Positions 10,292 through 21,074 of a stretch of DNA of 64,000 nt are shown piece after piece. The translations under genes and the position numbers were made by a program. Location of the stretch: contig OZ020625.1 in assembly GCA_963971575.1 (NCBI GenBank), positions 310,001 through 374,000 on the forward strand, read 5' to 3'. Origin of the DNA: Liopterus haemorrhoidalis (Eukaryota > Arthropoda > Insecta > Coleoptera > Dytiscidae). The notes below the pieces were generated by a model that saw only the letters and a list, made by a program, of their open reading frames with translations, was not told the DNA's origin and ran no database searches. The first letter of the stretch is position 1; every line of letters starts with the position of its first letter.

Positions 10292-10400
10292 TATTTGAAA
10301 TAGTAAGAAATATTTGAAAAAATACTGACATTTTCAGAGAATATCAAAAAGTATTTGGAATACAATATTTCACACACCAGAAATTAAATACTTTATTTTA
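10292..10400 (-). repeat. 20-bp minisatellite, continuation
   Basis: TATTTGAAATAGTAAGAAATATTTGAAA-like text, with units of about 20 bp, resumes right after the TIR element. This shows the element inserted into an existing array. Confidence 0.55.
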
Positions 10401-11002
10401 AATATTCTCAGCTTTAGCCCCTTCCTCATTAAATAAGGGAGTAAGTAAAGACCAGTGCTTTCCAACCGCCATCCTATCACTTAATATTTTGAAAATCTAA
10501 ATTTTTAAATCAGCCGGCGTCAAAATTAAATCAATTTTCCATGAATTTTAGAAAACACGGAGAGAATACAATGTACATTATTTAGCATAACAAATGAGGT
10601 GGACACAGGTCAAACATTAAATCGAGGCACAACCGAGAGAGGGCCATAGGGCCCTATTTACACTCCACCAATTTGATTTACAAACGACAAATAATGTCCG
10701 GACAAGGGTTAGCAAACAGGATAAAATCGACTAAACTTTACTGTGTACTTTTCAACGTTCTGTACACCCCTGTATTTTCAACGCACTGACCCCCCCCCCA
10801 CTTGCAACTTGTGAGTTTTTCAAATTAAACACATATATAGAAGTCTCGGAGACAGCTTTCATTCTCAGGGCCTTAAATTACAAACAAAATAAAGTTGAAA
10901 ACTAAGAATAGACTACGAACAAATCTTTTTATTTTAAATTGTTTAAGTTTTAAAAAAGTTTTTCCTATTTCACTAAATTGTTTATGTGAACAATACCAAG
11001 GG
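10401..11002. other. Unique-looking stretch, no gene seen
   Basis: Mixed-composition sequence without a supported ORF. It forms the target region of the hAT-type element at 11011. Confidence 0.3.
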
Positions 11003-11010
11003 CTCAGTGT

Positions 11011-11824
11011 CAGTGGCGGATCTAGCTTTTTGGGGGCCCAGGGCTTAAAAATACCAAGGGGCCCTACATATGTTTCAATCAAAAAATTTGAAAAATAATT
11101 ATTATTTAATACATTTTAATTAATGTTGGATATTATTTTTTTATTAGCTGGCGCTTATGTAGATTTTTAATAAATATTAGTAAATTTGTTTTTAATTTTA
11201 TTTTTTGTTATTTTATAAATCAGGGGTACCCCTTACGATTTTTTCGATTTTTTGCCAATTTCAAGGGCTTTGTTTAATGATACCTGCTTTTTGTATAAGT
11301 TTGGTTATTAAGGCCCCAATTTTTTTCTAGACTAAAATGGACATGATGAACTCAAAATTTTAAACCAGAGGTCCCTATCTTCTATCGTTATTGAGATATA
11401 ATTTTTTGAAAAATTAAATTTTATTACAAAAATTTTCTAAAAAAATTTTTTGTTTAGGATATGTTTTAAAATTTGCCTTTACCATTTTTCAGACCTTATA
11501 TATTCAAAAATTCCAACCGCAGGTCTCTATCTTTTTTAGTTTTTGAAATATATACACAATTTTTTTTTTTGCTTTGAAAAAAATAAGTTTTCCTTACACA
11601 GCCAAAATATGGCCGTTAGGTAATTTTGGGGTGAGGATTAATACAAAAATATTTAAAAAAATCAAGAGGCTTTAGTTTTTGAGTTATGGTAAAAAAAATC
11701 TTAGCTCTTATAAGCCGTGCTTGGTATAAAACATAATAGGTATATGTCCGAGAGGTTGGGGGCCCCTTGCGGAATTGGGGCCCAGGGCTTAAACCCTATT
11801 ACCCCGTATGTACATCCGCCACTG
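11011..11824. mobile_element. hAT-type non-autonomous element, 814 bp
   Basis: The inverted ends CAGTGGCGGATCTAG and ACATCCGCCACTG are flanked by an 8-bp duplication with one mismatch (CTCAGTGT at 11003-11010, CTCAGTGC at 11825-11832). Both ends also carry GGGGCCCAGGGCTTAAA in inverted form. The interior contains the 'ACCGCAGGTCTCTATCTTTT' dispersed motif and no transposase. Confidence 0.85.
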
Positions 11825-11832
11825 CTCAGTGC

Positions 11833-12812
11833 CCTACAATTTACACATTTTTTAGGGTTTCGTGGGTACTGATTAAGTTAAAAAAGCCAATAAAGGGCTC
11901 GTTTGCTGAATAAGTCGGGCACACAGATAATTGGTATGGGGGGGGGGACTTTCGAAACAATATTCGTAAAATAATACTTGATTTTTTACTGAGACGGGCC
12001 GGATTATATTAATTTAATTTAAATTATAATTTAATTTTTATTTATAAAAAAGGTTTTATTTTCAATTGCTTAATTTTTATTGAATAAGTATATGGTTTAT
12101 CCATTCCTGAAGGGGGGGGGGAGACCCGAGGAAAAATAAATTAAAAATTCCGAGTCCGATTGATATAAATGTATTACTCTGTTTTTTTTTATAATGTTGA
12201 ACCAATTTTTCTCGCAAATAAGGCAAATAGACAGGCATACTGAAAAACAGACAAAGTGTAAGACAGACAGACTTTGAAAAATTAAAAATGTATTAATTGT
12301 ACCTACGAAACCTCAAAAATGAGAAGACTCATGAGACAAATGTCTCACAATTTTAAAAATAAGATGATATATTTATTATAAATACGAATATTTAGTTAAA
12401 TTTTTTCGCGCACAGCATTGATAGCTATTTGCGCTATCAATACGAAAAGATACACACCTGAATTTTTACAATTTTCATAAAAAAAAATCCTTAAACTGGA
12501 GGACTCGGGGTCCTTTAAAAATGCTTCCAAATAGGAAAAGCTAAGGACATAGAAAATATAGATATTTAAAAATACCTAAAATATAAGACTTTTTAAATTA
12601 TTTTGTACCAGGTTACCCCTCCCCCCGAAAATTTCAGCCTCAAAACTAAAAATCCCGATAAAGACCTCACCATAATATGAAAGAATTTTCGCGATGAATG
12701 AGAAAATATTCTGTTATTTATTTTAAAAAATATATTCTTAAATTCTAATTAAATAGGTTTTCTTTTTTTCCTGTCATACAGATGTATAGCGGTATAAGAT
12801 ATACATTTTTTT
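11833..12812. other. AT-rich stretch, no gene seen
   Basis: It contains G-runs (11940, 12112) and an ACAGACAGAC patch near 12230-12270 but no domain-bearing frame. Part resembles old repeat debris. Confidence 0.3.
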
Positions 12813-12814
12813 AT

Positions 12815-12979
12815 ATGATTTTTTTTATATATTTTTTAATTTAAAATGGCCTTTGCTACTTCGGTAATTAGCCAGGCTAATTCTATTATTTTGGAAAATT
12901 CCATGCCTGAACATGATTCAAACCCGAAACCTTAGCAACGTAGGGCACATATGTTACCACTACGCTACTCCGGTCGGCA
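12815..12979 (-). mobile_element. tRNA-derived SINE, family 1, second copy
   Basis: Same body as 5087-5239: AATGGCCTTTGCTACTTCGG, CCATGCCTGAAC, a degraded B box (GATTCAAACCCGAAACC) and TTACCACTACGCTACTCCGG at the head. Substitutions in the B box suggest it is older. No clear target duplication. Confidence 0.75.
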
Positions 12980-12984
12980 GTTTA

Positions 12985-13354
12985 TAAATTAACCTACGGA
13001 CCTTAATATGTCCAAAATATTTTTTAAAACCATTAATTTATCTATACCCGTATGTATATTTTTTTTATTTTCTTTTTTCATAATTTTTAGAAATTGTTTG
13101 TCCTTTCTGGACATCAAAATTGGAAATTATGGCCAGCAAAAATATAAAAAAAGACTTGAAAATATCGTCTGTTTCTATATAAATGCCCTAATATTTTTGG
13201 GTGTGACAAAATAAAAAATACTCAAAAATTATTGAGGGCTTACCCCCGTAGTCCCAGCGATCTGGGACTACGCCCTTCTCTGAACCTGCATGGGGCCCTC
13301 CAGCGATGGCTGTAACAAAAAAAACAACAATTAGCAACAAAATCAAAAACCCAA
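12985..13354 (+). repeat. Dispersed repeat ending in a perfect hairpin (copy 1)
   Basis: It begins with ACCTACGGACCTTAATATGT and TTTTAAAACCATTAATTTA, which recur near 14120-14165. At 13241-13270 it has the hairpin GTAGTCCCAG-CGAT-CTGGGACTAC in a TTGAGG(G/C)CTTACC context. The related hairpin at 15281-15304 has changed stem bases. The frame at 13008-13214 is low-complexity and not a gene. Confidence 0.5.
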
Positions 13355-13806
13355 AAACAAAATTCAAAACTTTTTCGTTATATCAAAAAATTTATCAAAT
13401 AAAAGTTGTTAGTTATTTTATAGCAACTTTTGTTAAATACATTTTTTTTAAATATTTTTTGTTAAATATTCGTAAAAATTTTAAAATCGACACGAGTAAA
13501 CTCCCATTTCAAGTCAACCGATTTTTACCAAAAGTTGATCAACTCGTGCTATTGATGTAAAAAGTTTAAATATGAAGTTTCATAAAAATCCTTTCAGTGA
13601 AATTTGCTCTGCACGTGTACACAGACAGACGGACGGACAGACAGACAGACCAACAGACGGACAGACGGATAAACAGACCAACAGACATCATGTTAAAAAT
13701 AATCAAAAAGTTATGTAGGGACCTCAATTCGTGGAGATCCATCGAAATCTCGAAATATCAAAATCGGTGATCACAATACCTCCCTTATATATGTTGGCGG
13801 TCGGTA
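13355..13806 (-). mobile_element. Helentron-like element, most of the 5' portion
   Basis: On the minus strand: ACCGACCGCCAACATATATA, the conserved block, a (GTCY)n tract (about 13620-13690), GTGTACACGTGCAGAGCAAA, TTGATCAACTTTTGGTAAAA, then the AT-rich 3' part to about 13355. It lacks the terminal hairpin. Confidence 0.75.
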
Positions 13807-13809
13807 ATA

Positions 13810-14088
13810 ATGGACATAGAGCCTTTAGAAAATAAACTTACCAAGTTCAGGAGAGCTATTTTGCCAATTCCTTCGCCGACAGCATCCCCCTCTGCTTCTA
13901 GGGCAGTAGCACTCGCGAAGGGCTATGAACACCAGGTCTCAAGAGAGACCCAAAACAATAAACTGGGAGGAAGCCGATTAAATTCGGAAAAAATAAACGG
14001 AAACACTGATTTCTTTAGTTTAAGGTCTTCTCGGACCATTCAAGATCAGCTGCAACAGCAAAAAATATTTAATAACAAGAATAAATAA
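13810..14088 (+). CDS. Hypothetical 92-residue ORF, not recognised
   Basis: ATG follows directly after the 5' terminus of the Helentron-like copy. The product begins MDIEPLENKLTKFRRAILPI, then has a Pro/Ser-rich stretch (PIPSPTASPSASRA) and a polar, Gln/Asn/Lys-rich C-terminal half. It is more GC-rich and less repetitive than its surroundings. No signal peptide, membrane segment or known motif is visible. It could be a fragment of a host exon or of a retroelement gag-like region, or chance. I cannot decide from sequence. Confidence 0.25.
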   Translation: MDIEPLENKLTKFRRAILPIPSPTASPSASRAVALAKGYEHQVSRETQNNKLGGSRLNSEKINGNTDFFSLRSSRTIQDQLQQQKIFNNKNK

Positions 14089-14099
14089 TTACATATGTA

Positions 14100-14365
14100 T
14101 ATAGGGCTTGTAGGTTGTACCTACGAAACCCTAACAATGGCCAAAATACTTTTTAAAACCATTATTTTTGTGTAAGTGTGTATGTGTGTGTGTGTGTGTG
14201 TTTTTTTTTTTTTTTTCTTAATTTTTCATATTTTTTTCATATTTTTTTTTCAAAAATTGTATCATTTTGTTTTCTAAACACAAAAATTCAATATTTTTTC
14301 AAGCAGAAATATAAAAAAAAAGACGTTAAAAATCTGTTTTTATATCAATGCATAATTTTCTAATT
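14100..14365 (+). repeat. Dispersed repeat related to 12985-13354, with GT tract
   Basis: CCTACGAAACCCTAACAATG, TTTTTAAAACCATTATTTTT, then a (GT)n run at 14178-14200 and a T-run. It is interrupted at 14366 by a hAT MITE and resumes in related form at about 14694-15310. Confidence 0.5.
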
Positions 14366-14685
14366 CAGTGTTTCTCAACAGGTGGTCCGCGGACCACCAG
14401 TGGTCCCCAGAAAAAAATTACTGGTCCGCGAAAGATTTTATGTGTTTTTTGCAGTATTTTTGTTATTTTTTTATGCACATTTTTTATGTAAATAATTTAT
14501 ATTTTGTTTATTTTCTGTAAACTTTCTGTGTTTTTCTACAAATAAAATAAATGTATGTATTAGTAGCACATTAAATATATTTGTTTTCTTGCAAAAAATT
14601 AACCAACAATTATATTATTAGTGGTCCACGTTAGAAAATTATATATTATACTGATCCGCAGTGCGTTTTTGGTTGAGAAACACTG
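14366..14685. mobile_element. hAT-type MITE, 320 bp
   Basis: The ends CAGTGTTTCTCAACAGGTGG and GGTTGAGAAACACTG are inverted. The flanks TTCTAATT (14358-14365) and TTCTAGTG (14686-14693) are an 8-bp duplication with two mismatches. The interior matches the second copy at 57635-57927 in opposite orientation. GGTCCGCGGACCACC is the subterminal motif. Confidence 0.85.
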
Positions 14686-14693
14686 TTCTAGTG

Positions 14694-15310
14694 TTTACAT
14701 GTCTTACTTTTTTCACATTTTTTTCAAAAATAAATTTTGGGGCACGTGAGTATAGGCTGTTTCAAACGTTAAGCGGAACTAAATGGCATTTTTATTTTTA
14801 TTTTGAATTCCACATTTGCGAGGGCAAGAATATAAAAAATTTCAGTAAAAATACTGGTTATATTTACATCAAAGCTCATTTTACGTGTGTGTGTCTTATT
14901 GTTTTTTCATATATTTTCAAAAATTAAATACATTTTGGTGTACGTGTGTAAGTGTGCGAATCTAATTTTTTTTTTTGTTCTTTCCATGTTTCAAATTTCA
15001 AAGTTTTTTAAAGCAAAAATTTCATTTTTCGTGTGTCATTTATTTTTCATATTTTTTCAAAAATTAAATTACTTTTGGTGTACGTGTGTAAGTGTTCGAA
15101 TTTATTTATTTTTTTTTTAATGTTAATTTAGTCTTTAATAAACATCAGAATTCAACATTTTTTATAGCAAAAATATAAAGACAGCTCAGTAAAAATACTG
15201 CCTGTTCTTATATCATCGCCACATTTTTTCTTATAGTTACAAAATAGAACATACTCAACAAATTGTTGAGGCCTTACCACCGTAGGCCCAGAGATCTGGG
15301 TCTACGTCCA
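14694..15310 (+). repeat. Dispersed repeat with the second hairpin
   Basis: It repeats TTTTCAAAAATTAAATACATTTTGG and TGTACGTGTGTAAGTGT-like words at about 14910-14955 and 15055-15095. It ends in TTGAGGCCTTACC and the hairpin GTAGGCCCAG-AGAT-CTGGGTCTAC (15281-15304). Frames at 14661-15120 are low-complexity and not genes. Confidence 0.45.
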
Positions 15311-15540
15311 CTCACAACTTTTTTTCCAAATTTCAGAATTTTTCCTTTTTAGTATAAAAAATGTATATGCATGCCAAATTTCATCTCTCTTGGTCCAGTC
15401 ATTTGACTATAATTTCTAGCTTCCAAATTTCAGAATTTTTCATTTTCAGTATAAAAAATGTATATGCACGCCAAATTTCAGCTCTCTTAGTCCAATCATT
15501 TGACTAAAATTTCTAGCGTATAGGTACAGATGTCTAAGGT
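15311..15540 (+). repeat. Two-unit direct repeat of a 'GCCAAATTTCA' motif
   Basis: CCAAATTTCAGAATTTTTC, then GTATATGCATGCCAAATTTC-like text, then TTTGACTA(T/A)AATTTCTAGC occurs twice (about 15325-15420 and 15424-15520). The same motif ends family 3 near 9530 and 43210. Confidence 0.5.
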
Positions 15541-15559
15541 TTTCTCGATTTTACCTAAA

Positions 15560-16745
15560 AAAGAATAAAAAAAGTTACAAATTATAATAAGTTAAACGCA
15601 TACGAAAATTTCTTGGTCAAATATTGGTCAAAATAGATCTTATTATAATATGATTTCTGTAAATAATTTGCTGTTGAATAAAAATAATTAAATATTTAAT
15701 AATTATTGTTTAATTATGTCAATAACTAGTTAAATAACAACAAATACAAAGTCTTAACCATGTAGGATTTTTATTAAATGAGTTATTTGATTAAAAACGA
15801 AAAGTTGGGGGATGTAAAGTTAATGTCAAAATTGTTTCGCGGACCCCTGGTGTTTTAAGAACCGCTGCCTTATCAGGTAAATAGTTAAATACAAATTTCT
15901 AATTCAATTGTTAAGAAAAATAATTCAAAATATATGAAAATGCAAAAAAAATACTCACCAATTTTTCCAGTTTGTAACTGATTTTTGATTTTTTTTTTCT
16001 CTACAGCCTGAAACAATTAGAAAAAAATATTTAAATATTTTTCGCAATTATTTTTATTTTCAAAAAAAAAACAATCAAAAATAATAAATAATAATGAATA
16101 TATAGAACTACATACCTTTTTTATTCCAATTTCTGAATTCCCAAACATTTTTGTATAACTTTTATTATAACTGCGTAACAAAATTTAACAAAAAAGACCT
16201 TGACAAATTTTTCAAAGTCCAAAAAACAGTGTTAATTTTCGGATTTTTTAAATTTTTTTCACTTCAGTATTAATATCTTGATTATTACTATAGTTTAACA
16301 CTACCACTGGCACTAATAGCTCAAGATGCTACCCCAAAATTCCTCAATTGCCCAACATATATCTACCCTATGACACAGTATAATGCTAAATGACCGAAAT
16401 GACCTTATGACTTGCAAAAACTCGCATGTGTCCATAGAACATTCGTTTATTAATATTGTCTTTAATCTTGTTAATCCTTCTTGATAAGAAAATTCCAATG
16501 CATTTTATGTAAGAAATTTGCGTCTAAATATTTAATGATAAACTTATATAATAAAAATTGTATTAAATTTAATAAATAATTTTAAAATCAAATAATTTGA
16601 ACTTTGATAAAAATAATTTAACATTTTGAAACGTAAAATTAAATAAGTCACTAATAGCCCAAAGTGCATTTTTCTGGTTAAAAATTAATTTAACAATTTA
16701 AATCTATAAATTAAATATTTAACATGAGGCACTAGTAGCCTAAAA
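15560..16745. other. AT-rich stretch, no gene seen
   Basis: Very AT-rich with poly-A/T runs. Near 15838-15870 there is a GCGGACCCCTGGTGTTTTAAGAACCGCTG hAT-end-like word. Near 16310-16330 and 16650-16740 appear single degenerate words of the 141-bp repeat ('CACTAATAGC'). Confidence 0.35.
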
Positions 16746-16749
16746 TGAA

Positions 16750-17345
16750 TTTTGTAAACCACATGCGAAGTTTTATAGTGGATATTGGGCGCTAGTAGCT
16801 TTAGATGGAATATTATCAAATATTTCACTTGAGCATTCAAGCCCTAATAGCCTTAGATGCTGTTCAAATGTGTAAGTATCAAAAATTTCATTTTTAAAAC
16901 CACATGTAGAATTTGTTTTATGGATATTGGACGCTAGTAGCTTTAAATGAAATATTATCACATATTTTACTTGAGCATTCAAGCGCTAATAGCCTTAGAT
17001 GCTTCTCAAATGTTTAAGTATCAAAAATTCAATTTTTCAAACAACGTGTAGGATTTATATTATGGATATTAGGTGCTAGTAGCTTTAGATGGAATATTAT
17101 CACATATTTTACTTGAGCATTCAAGCGCTAATAGCCTTAGATGCTTCTCAAATGTTTAAGTATCAAAAATTCAATTTTTCAAACAACGTGTAGAATTTGT
17201 ATTATGCATTTTGGGCGCTAGTAGCTTTAGATGGAATATTATCAAATATTTCACTTGAGCATTTAAGCGCTAATAGCCTTAGATGCTTCTCAAATATGCT
17301 AGTATCACAAAATCCATTTTTTAAACCACATGGGGAGTTTGTATT
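16750..17345. repeat. 141-bp tandem repeat, about four units
   Basis: GCGCTAGTAGCTTTAGATGG-like words recur at about 16790, 16931, 17072 and 17213. Each is followed by ACTTGAGCATTCAAGCGCTA and AATAGCCTTAGATGCT. The interior word 'CTAGTAGC...GCTAATAGCC' suggests two half-units. Open frames here are by-products. Confidence 0.85.
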
Positions 17346-17440
17346 GTATGACAGACAGCCGGACGGACAGATAGACAGACGGACAGACAGACAGACAAAC
17401 AGACAGATAGACAGATGGACAGACAGACAAACAGACATAA
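17346..17440 (-). repeat. (GACA)n/(GTCY)n tract at the end of the 141-bp array
   Basis: ACAGACAGCCGGACGGACAG and similar. It resembles the Helentron-like core but lacks that family's flanking blocks, so I keep it apart. Confidence 0.6.
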
Positions 17441-17464
17441 TAACCACCCCAAAATTAGTATAAA

Positions 17465-17695
17465 AACACATTTTTGGACAATCTGGACAAAAGTATATTT
17501 TAATCAAAAATTTTTTTCGAACTTAATTTTTTTTTTTTAAATACCAAAGATGGATTTTTTTGAATATTTTTCTCATAGTACCCAGGCCAAGATTATTCTA
17601 TAAACACATTTTTTAGATAATTTGTACAAAAATATATTTTCATCAAATTTTTTTTTAAATTAATTTTTTCAAAAAATACCAAAGATGGAATTTTT
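17465..17695 (-). repeat. Two inverted units of the 135-bp satellite
   Basis: Reverse-complement matches to the 21075-22845 array: TTTTAATCAAAAATTTTTTT, AATACCAAAGATGGA and CTCATAGTACCCAGGCCAAG. There are two units, more diverged from each other than the units of the main array. Confidence 0.75.
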
Positions 17696-17699
17696 GTGC

Positions 17700-18420
17700 T
17701 AAGGGCATAAAGATGACGTCATTGGTTAAGAACCACTGGTTCAGTTTGTAATTTCCTCATGCTTTTCAACAGCGGAAGTAATATCTACATACGTACAATT
17801 GTATATATATTTGAAAATGTAACAGCTTTCAAGAAGTTTATTTAATACTTCCTCAAACATTTTGAGTGCCACTGTTTGAGTAGGGCGACGAAGGGTGAAG
17901 GGGAAGAGGGAGAAAAGTTAAAAGGGCCTTAACAGAACGGAGTAATCTAATTTGAGAAAATGCTTAATCAATTTACTCTGCGAAAAATACTGTTTAGAAA
18001 ATAATACAGATGATTCAATAAAACAGTAAATTAAACACCACCCCTATCCCCCACAAAAACCCCCGACAATTTATTTATTAAATAAATGTTTGAAAGAATG
18101 AATTGTTTTGTCTTTTTTTTTATTTCCCCTGTTTAATATTACAGTTGTATTGAAAGCGCAGTGCTTTGAGCTGAACAAAGCTGTAAGCGTTTAAAGCTGC
18201 AGATTTCAGAATTAATTACTTGATTTTTTAGTTTATTAATTTTTTTAATTATCTCTTTTAATTATCTTGCAACTGAAAATGCATTGAAAATGTAATAAAA
18301 TACTCTTGAGGAAAATTTTTAATTTTAACCAGATATTAAGTGCATGTCTAAATAGGAGAGAGGAGAGTGAGGCGCTTCTTTCAGTTTTACTAGAAAAAAT
18401 TATAGTAATTTTTAATTTTT
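17700..18420. other. Unique-looking stretch, no gene seen
   Basis: It opens with a hAT-end-like word (GGTTAAGAACCACTGG, about 17725). The rest shows no repeat shared with the window and no supported ORF. Confidence 0.3.
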
Positions 18421-19040
18421 ACCTACCGTCAATATATATAAGGGAGGTATTGTGATCATACCGATTTTGACATTTCGAGATTTCGATGGATCTCCACGAA
18501 TTGAGGTCCCTACATAACGTTTTGACTATTTTTAGCATGATGTCTGTCGGTCTGTCTGTCCGTCCGTCTGTCCGTCCGTCCGTCCTTCCGTCTGTCTGTG
18601 TGTGTACACGTGCAGAGCAAATTCGGTAAAAAGTATTTTTATGAAACTTCATATTTAAGATTCTGCCATCAATGGGCACGAGTTGATCAACTTTTGGTAA
18701 AAATCGGTTGACTAGAAATGGGAGTTTACTCGTGTCAATTTCAAGATTTTTGTGAATATTTCACAACAAAAATATTTCGAAAAAATTTATTAAACAAAAG
18801 TTGCTATAAAAGAAATAACTAATAACTTTTATTTGAGACGTTTTATGATAAAACGAAAAAAAAATTAATTTATTTTTCGAAATTTCTGTTTTTTCATACT
18901 TATATGTAACGTTTCCATGGTCATGATAAATAATATATCTGTTGGAAAATATTAGGCCAAGTTATTTCTACTCTGCTGCTAGAATGTATTTTATACAAGT
19001 ACTTTATGATGGCGGTCGGTCCAGTGGTGGCCACAGCTGA
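18421..19040 (+). mobile_element. Helentron-like (DINE-1-like) element, near-complete copy
   Basis: This is the best single example of the family, 620 bp. Order: 5' terminus ACCTACCGTCAATATATATA (slightly decayed from ACCGACCGCCAACATATATA); conserved block 18440-18540; (GTCY)n at 18540-18600; ACACGTGCAGAGCAAATTCG; TTGATCAACTTTTGG; an AT-rich part; ACGTTTCCATGGTCATGATA; the inverted partner TGATGGCGGTCGGT at about 19008; hairpin CAGTGGTGGCCACAG; and CTGA before a T-run. No coding capacity. Published DINE-1/Helentron elements share this layout: terminal inverted motifs, conserved block, GTCY microsatellite and 3' stem-loop. Confidence 0.8.
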
Positions 19041-19160
19041 TTTTTTTATTTTTTCGGGTTAAATAAAACTATAAACTTGAAATATCTTACCTATTATTTA
19101 CTTTATAAAATGTATATGAGGAAACTTTTTTTTTCTCCTCAACACAGTTTTTAATAAATA

Positions 19161-19690
19161 TAGTCGGATTGCTGATAGGTGACTGTTACATGTATGTATC
19201 AAGTAGTGCATTCATATAATAATCTAGTTACCATTTATCAGCGATTTTAAAAATGTTTTTTGTTATTTGTCTTAACTGTCAGTGTCTGGTAATAAATATT
19301 AATTAAAATATGGCTTGCGGCCTTATTAAATTCACAAACATTAATTTTAAATCTGCTGGAATAAACAACAAATTATAATTCAAAATTTACGTATGAGTAT
19401 AAATTTTTCCTTATTTATAATTATAACCTTAAAATTAATAATTTTGTTTGTTTGAGTACTGCTGTAAATTTATTTTCGCGCTCTAATTAGTAAAGATATC
19501 TACGAATCATGCTATTTCTTTCTAATTCTTTGTTTTTTATTAAAATAATTTTGAAGGTTAGTTGTCAACTTGGGTCACTATACGTTACTATGGGTATGCA
19601 AATAATTATAATGATATAGACAGAGAAAGCATATAGTATTGTATATCGATACTTATAGCAACGAACAGTCACCTATCAGCAATCCGACTA
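19161..19690. mobile_element. TIR element, TA target, 530 bp
   Basis: A perfect inverted end of about 27 bp, TAGTCGGATTGCTGATAGGT + GACTGTT, with TA outside each end (19159-19160 and 19691-19692). No ORF. A solo copy of the same end is fused to another repeat at 49101. Confidence 0.85.
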
Positions 19691-19756
19691 TATGACAAAA
19701 AAAAAACCTTATACCATCATTCATGTGCCTGTCTGTTTATCTGTCTGTCTGTCTGT

Positions 19757-20507
19757 TTAGACCAGTGTTTACCAAACTATTTATCTCTAAATACACTAGG
19801 GGAGAAATTTTTCACAGTAGACCAAATAAAATTCCAAAAATATTTTAATCAAATTTGTAGTCGTGTGTGAATACAAAGTTTCTTGGTACGAAACCCTAAA
19901 TTGGCCGTAACATATTAAGAGGCGAAAAACTTTGGCTACATTTTCATAATTTCAGTTGGAAATAAAATTTGAAAAGTTAATTTGAACTTGGATTTGTTCT
20001 CTATTCTGGTCCTTAATTAATTATTGATTGCAGATTTAATATGGCGGATGTAATATTATCCTTTAAGACATAGATGCCATACAGGCTTCATCCTCCCCCC
20101 CCCCCACCTCACTCCGCCCCTCCCCCCATTAATCCATCTTATTTAATATTGAAATATCACAGGATATTGATTTTCATATTATATTTGAAAAAGTAAATTC
20201 AAAATCTCAAATATAATTTCCGTTTATAGCGACGAATTGCAGTATGTATATTGATATGTACATATACATATATGCAGAACAGGCGTACACCTAGAATTTT
20301 TTCTAGAGGGGGCTCAGAAAAAAATCATAAATTATGTTTTTTAATTTAACTTGAACTTAGTATATTTTTCATATAACATGTAGGTCTTTATATTACATAT
20401 ATAAAAAAAATACTATCTAAACCTTAAGTATAATATTAATTTAATTTCTTTGAAATATTTTTTGAGGACCGGTCATATTTTTCGCGGACCAGCGGGTTAG
20501 AAACACT
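19757..20507. mobile_element. Possible decayed hAT-type element
   Basis: The left word CAGTGTTTACCAAACTATTT and the right word GGGTTAGAAACACTG are inverted and carry GCGGACCAGC-type subterminal motifs. The 8-bp flanks do not match, so boundaries or unity are doubtful. Around 20280 there is a nested-looking G-rich end (GGCGTACACCTAGAATTTT). Confidence 0.4.
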
Positions 20508-20519
20508 GTTCAACCTGAT

Positions 20520-21070
20520 ATTTAGAAGTCGATTTTCACTTACGCTAGCTATATCTTTTTGTTTTACCATTCTAAGTGTTTTATTGTGCAGTCCATGGTA
20601 TTTAAAATTCGGCGAAATTCCATCTAATCAAAAGTCCGTAAAATTCAATAATGTCGGCGAGCAGTGCTTCGCTTGCCGTCAACTTGCATTATATCGGTTA
20701 ACTTTGTAATTTAGTAAATAAATTTCATTTAGGGAATACATGAATTACGACTTTTCTTGTTGAATATTTCACTTCGTGGAAACGTAAACAAGAATACGCT
20801 ATATATTTTATTTATCCTCCTCCCGCTTTCCACGTATTTTCCTTCATTATTTCCCTCTGTTTATGCACCATTTTCGTCCATCGTAAATTTTTTTAATCAC
20901 TATAAAGTTGATATGAAAAAAACTGAATTTTATGACTGAAAAATGAAATATTTTTATCATTAATTTGAATCACGTTCCAGAGGGAATAAGCCCACCCTCT
21001 TACCACCAGACTACTGTATAAATATACTAGCAGTCTACACGTTACTGGGAAAAAGCAGTCGAAGCAGGTT
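20520..21070. other. Unique-looking stretch, no supported gene
   Basis: The open frame of 60 codons at 20757-20939 has no recognised motif. Confidence 0.3.
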
Positions 21071-21074
21071 CAGA

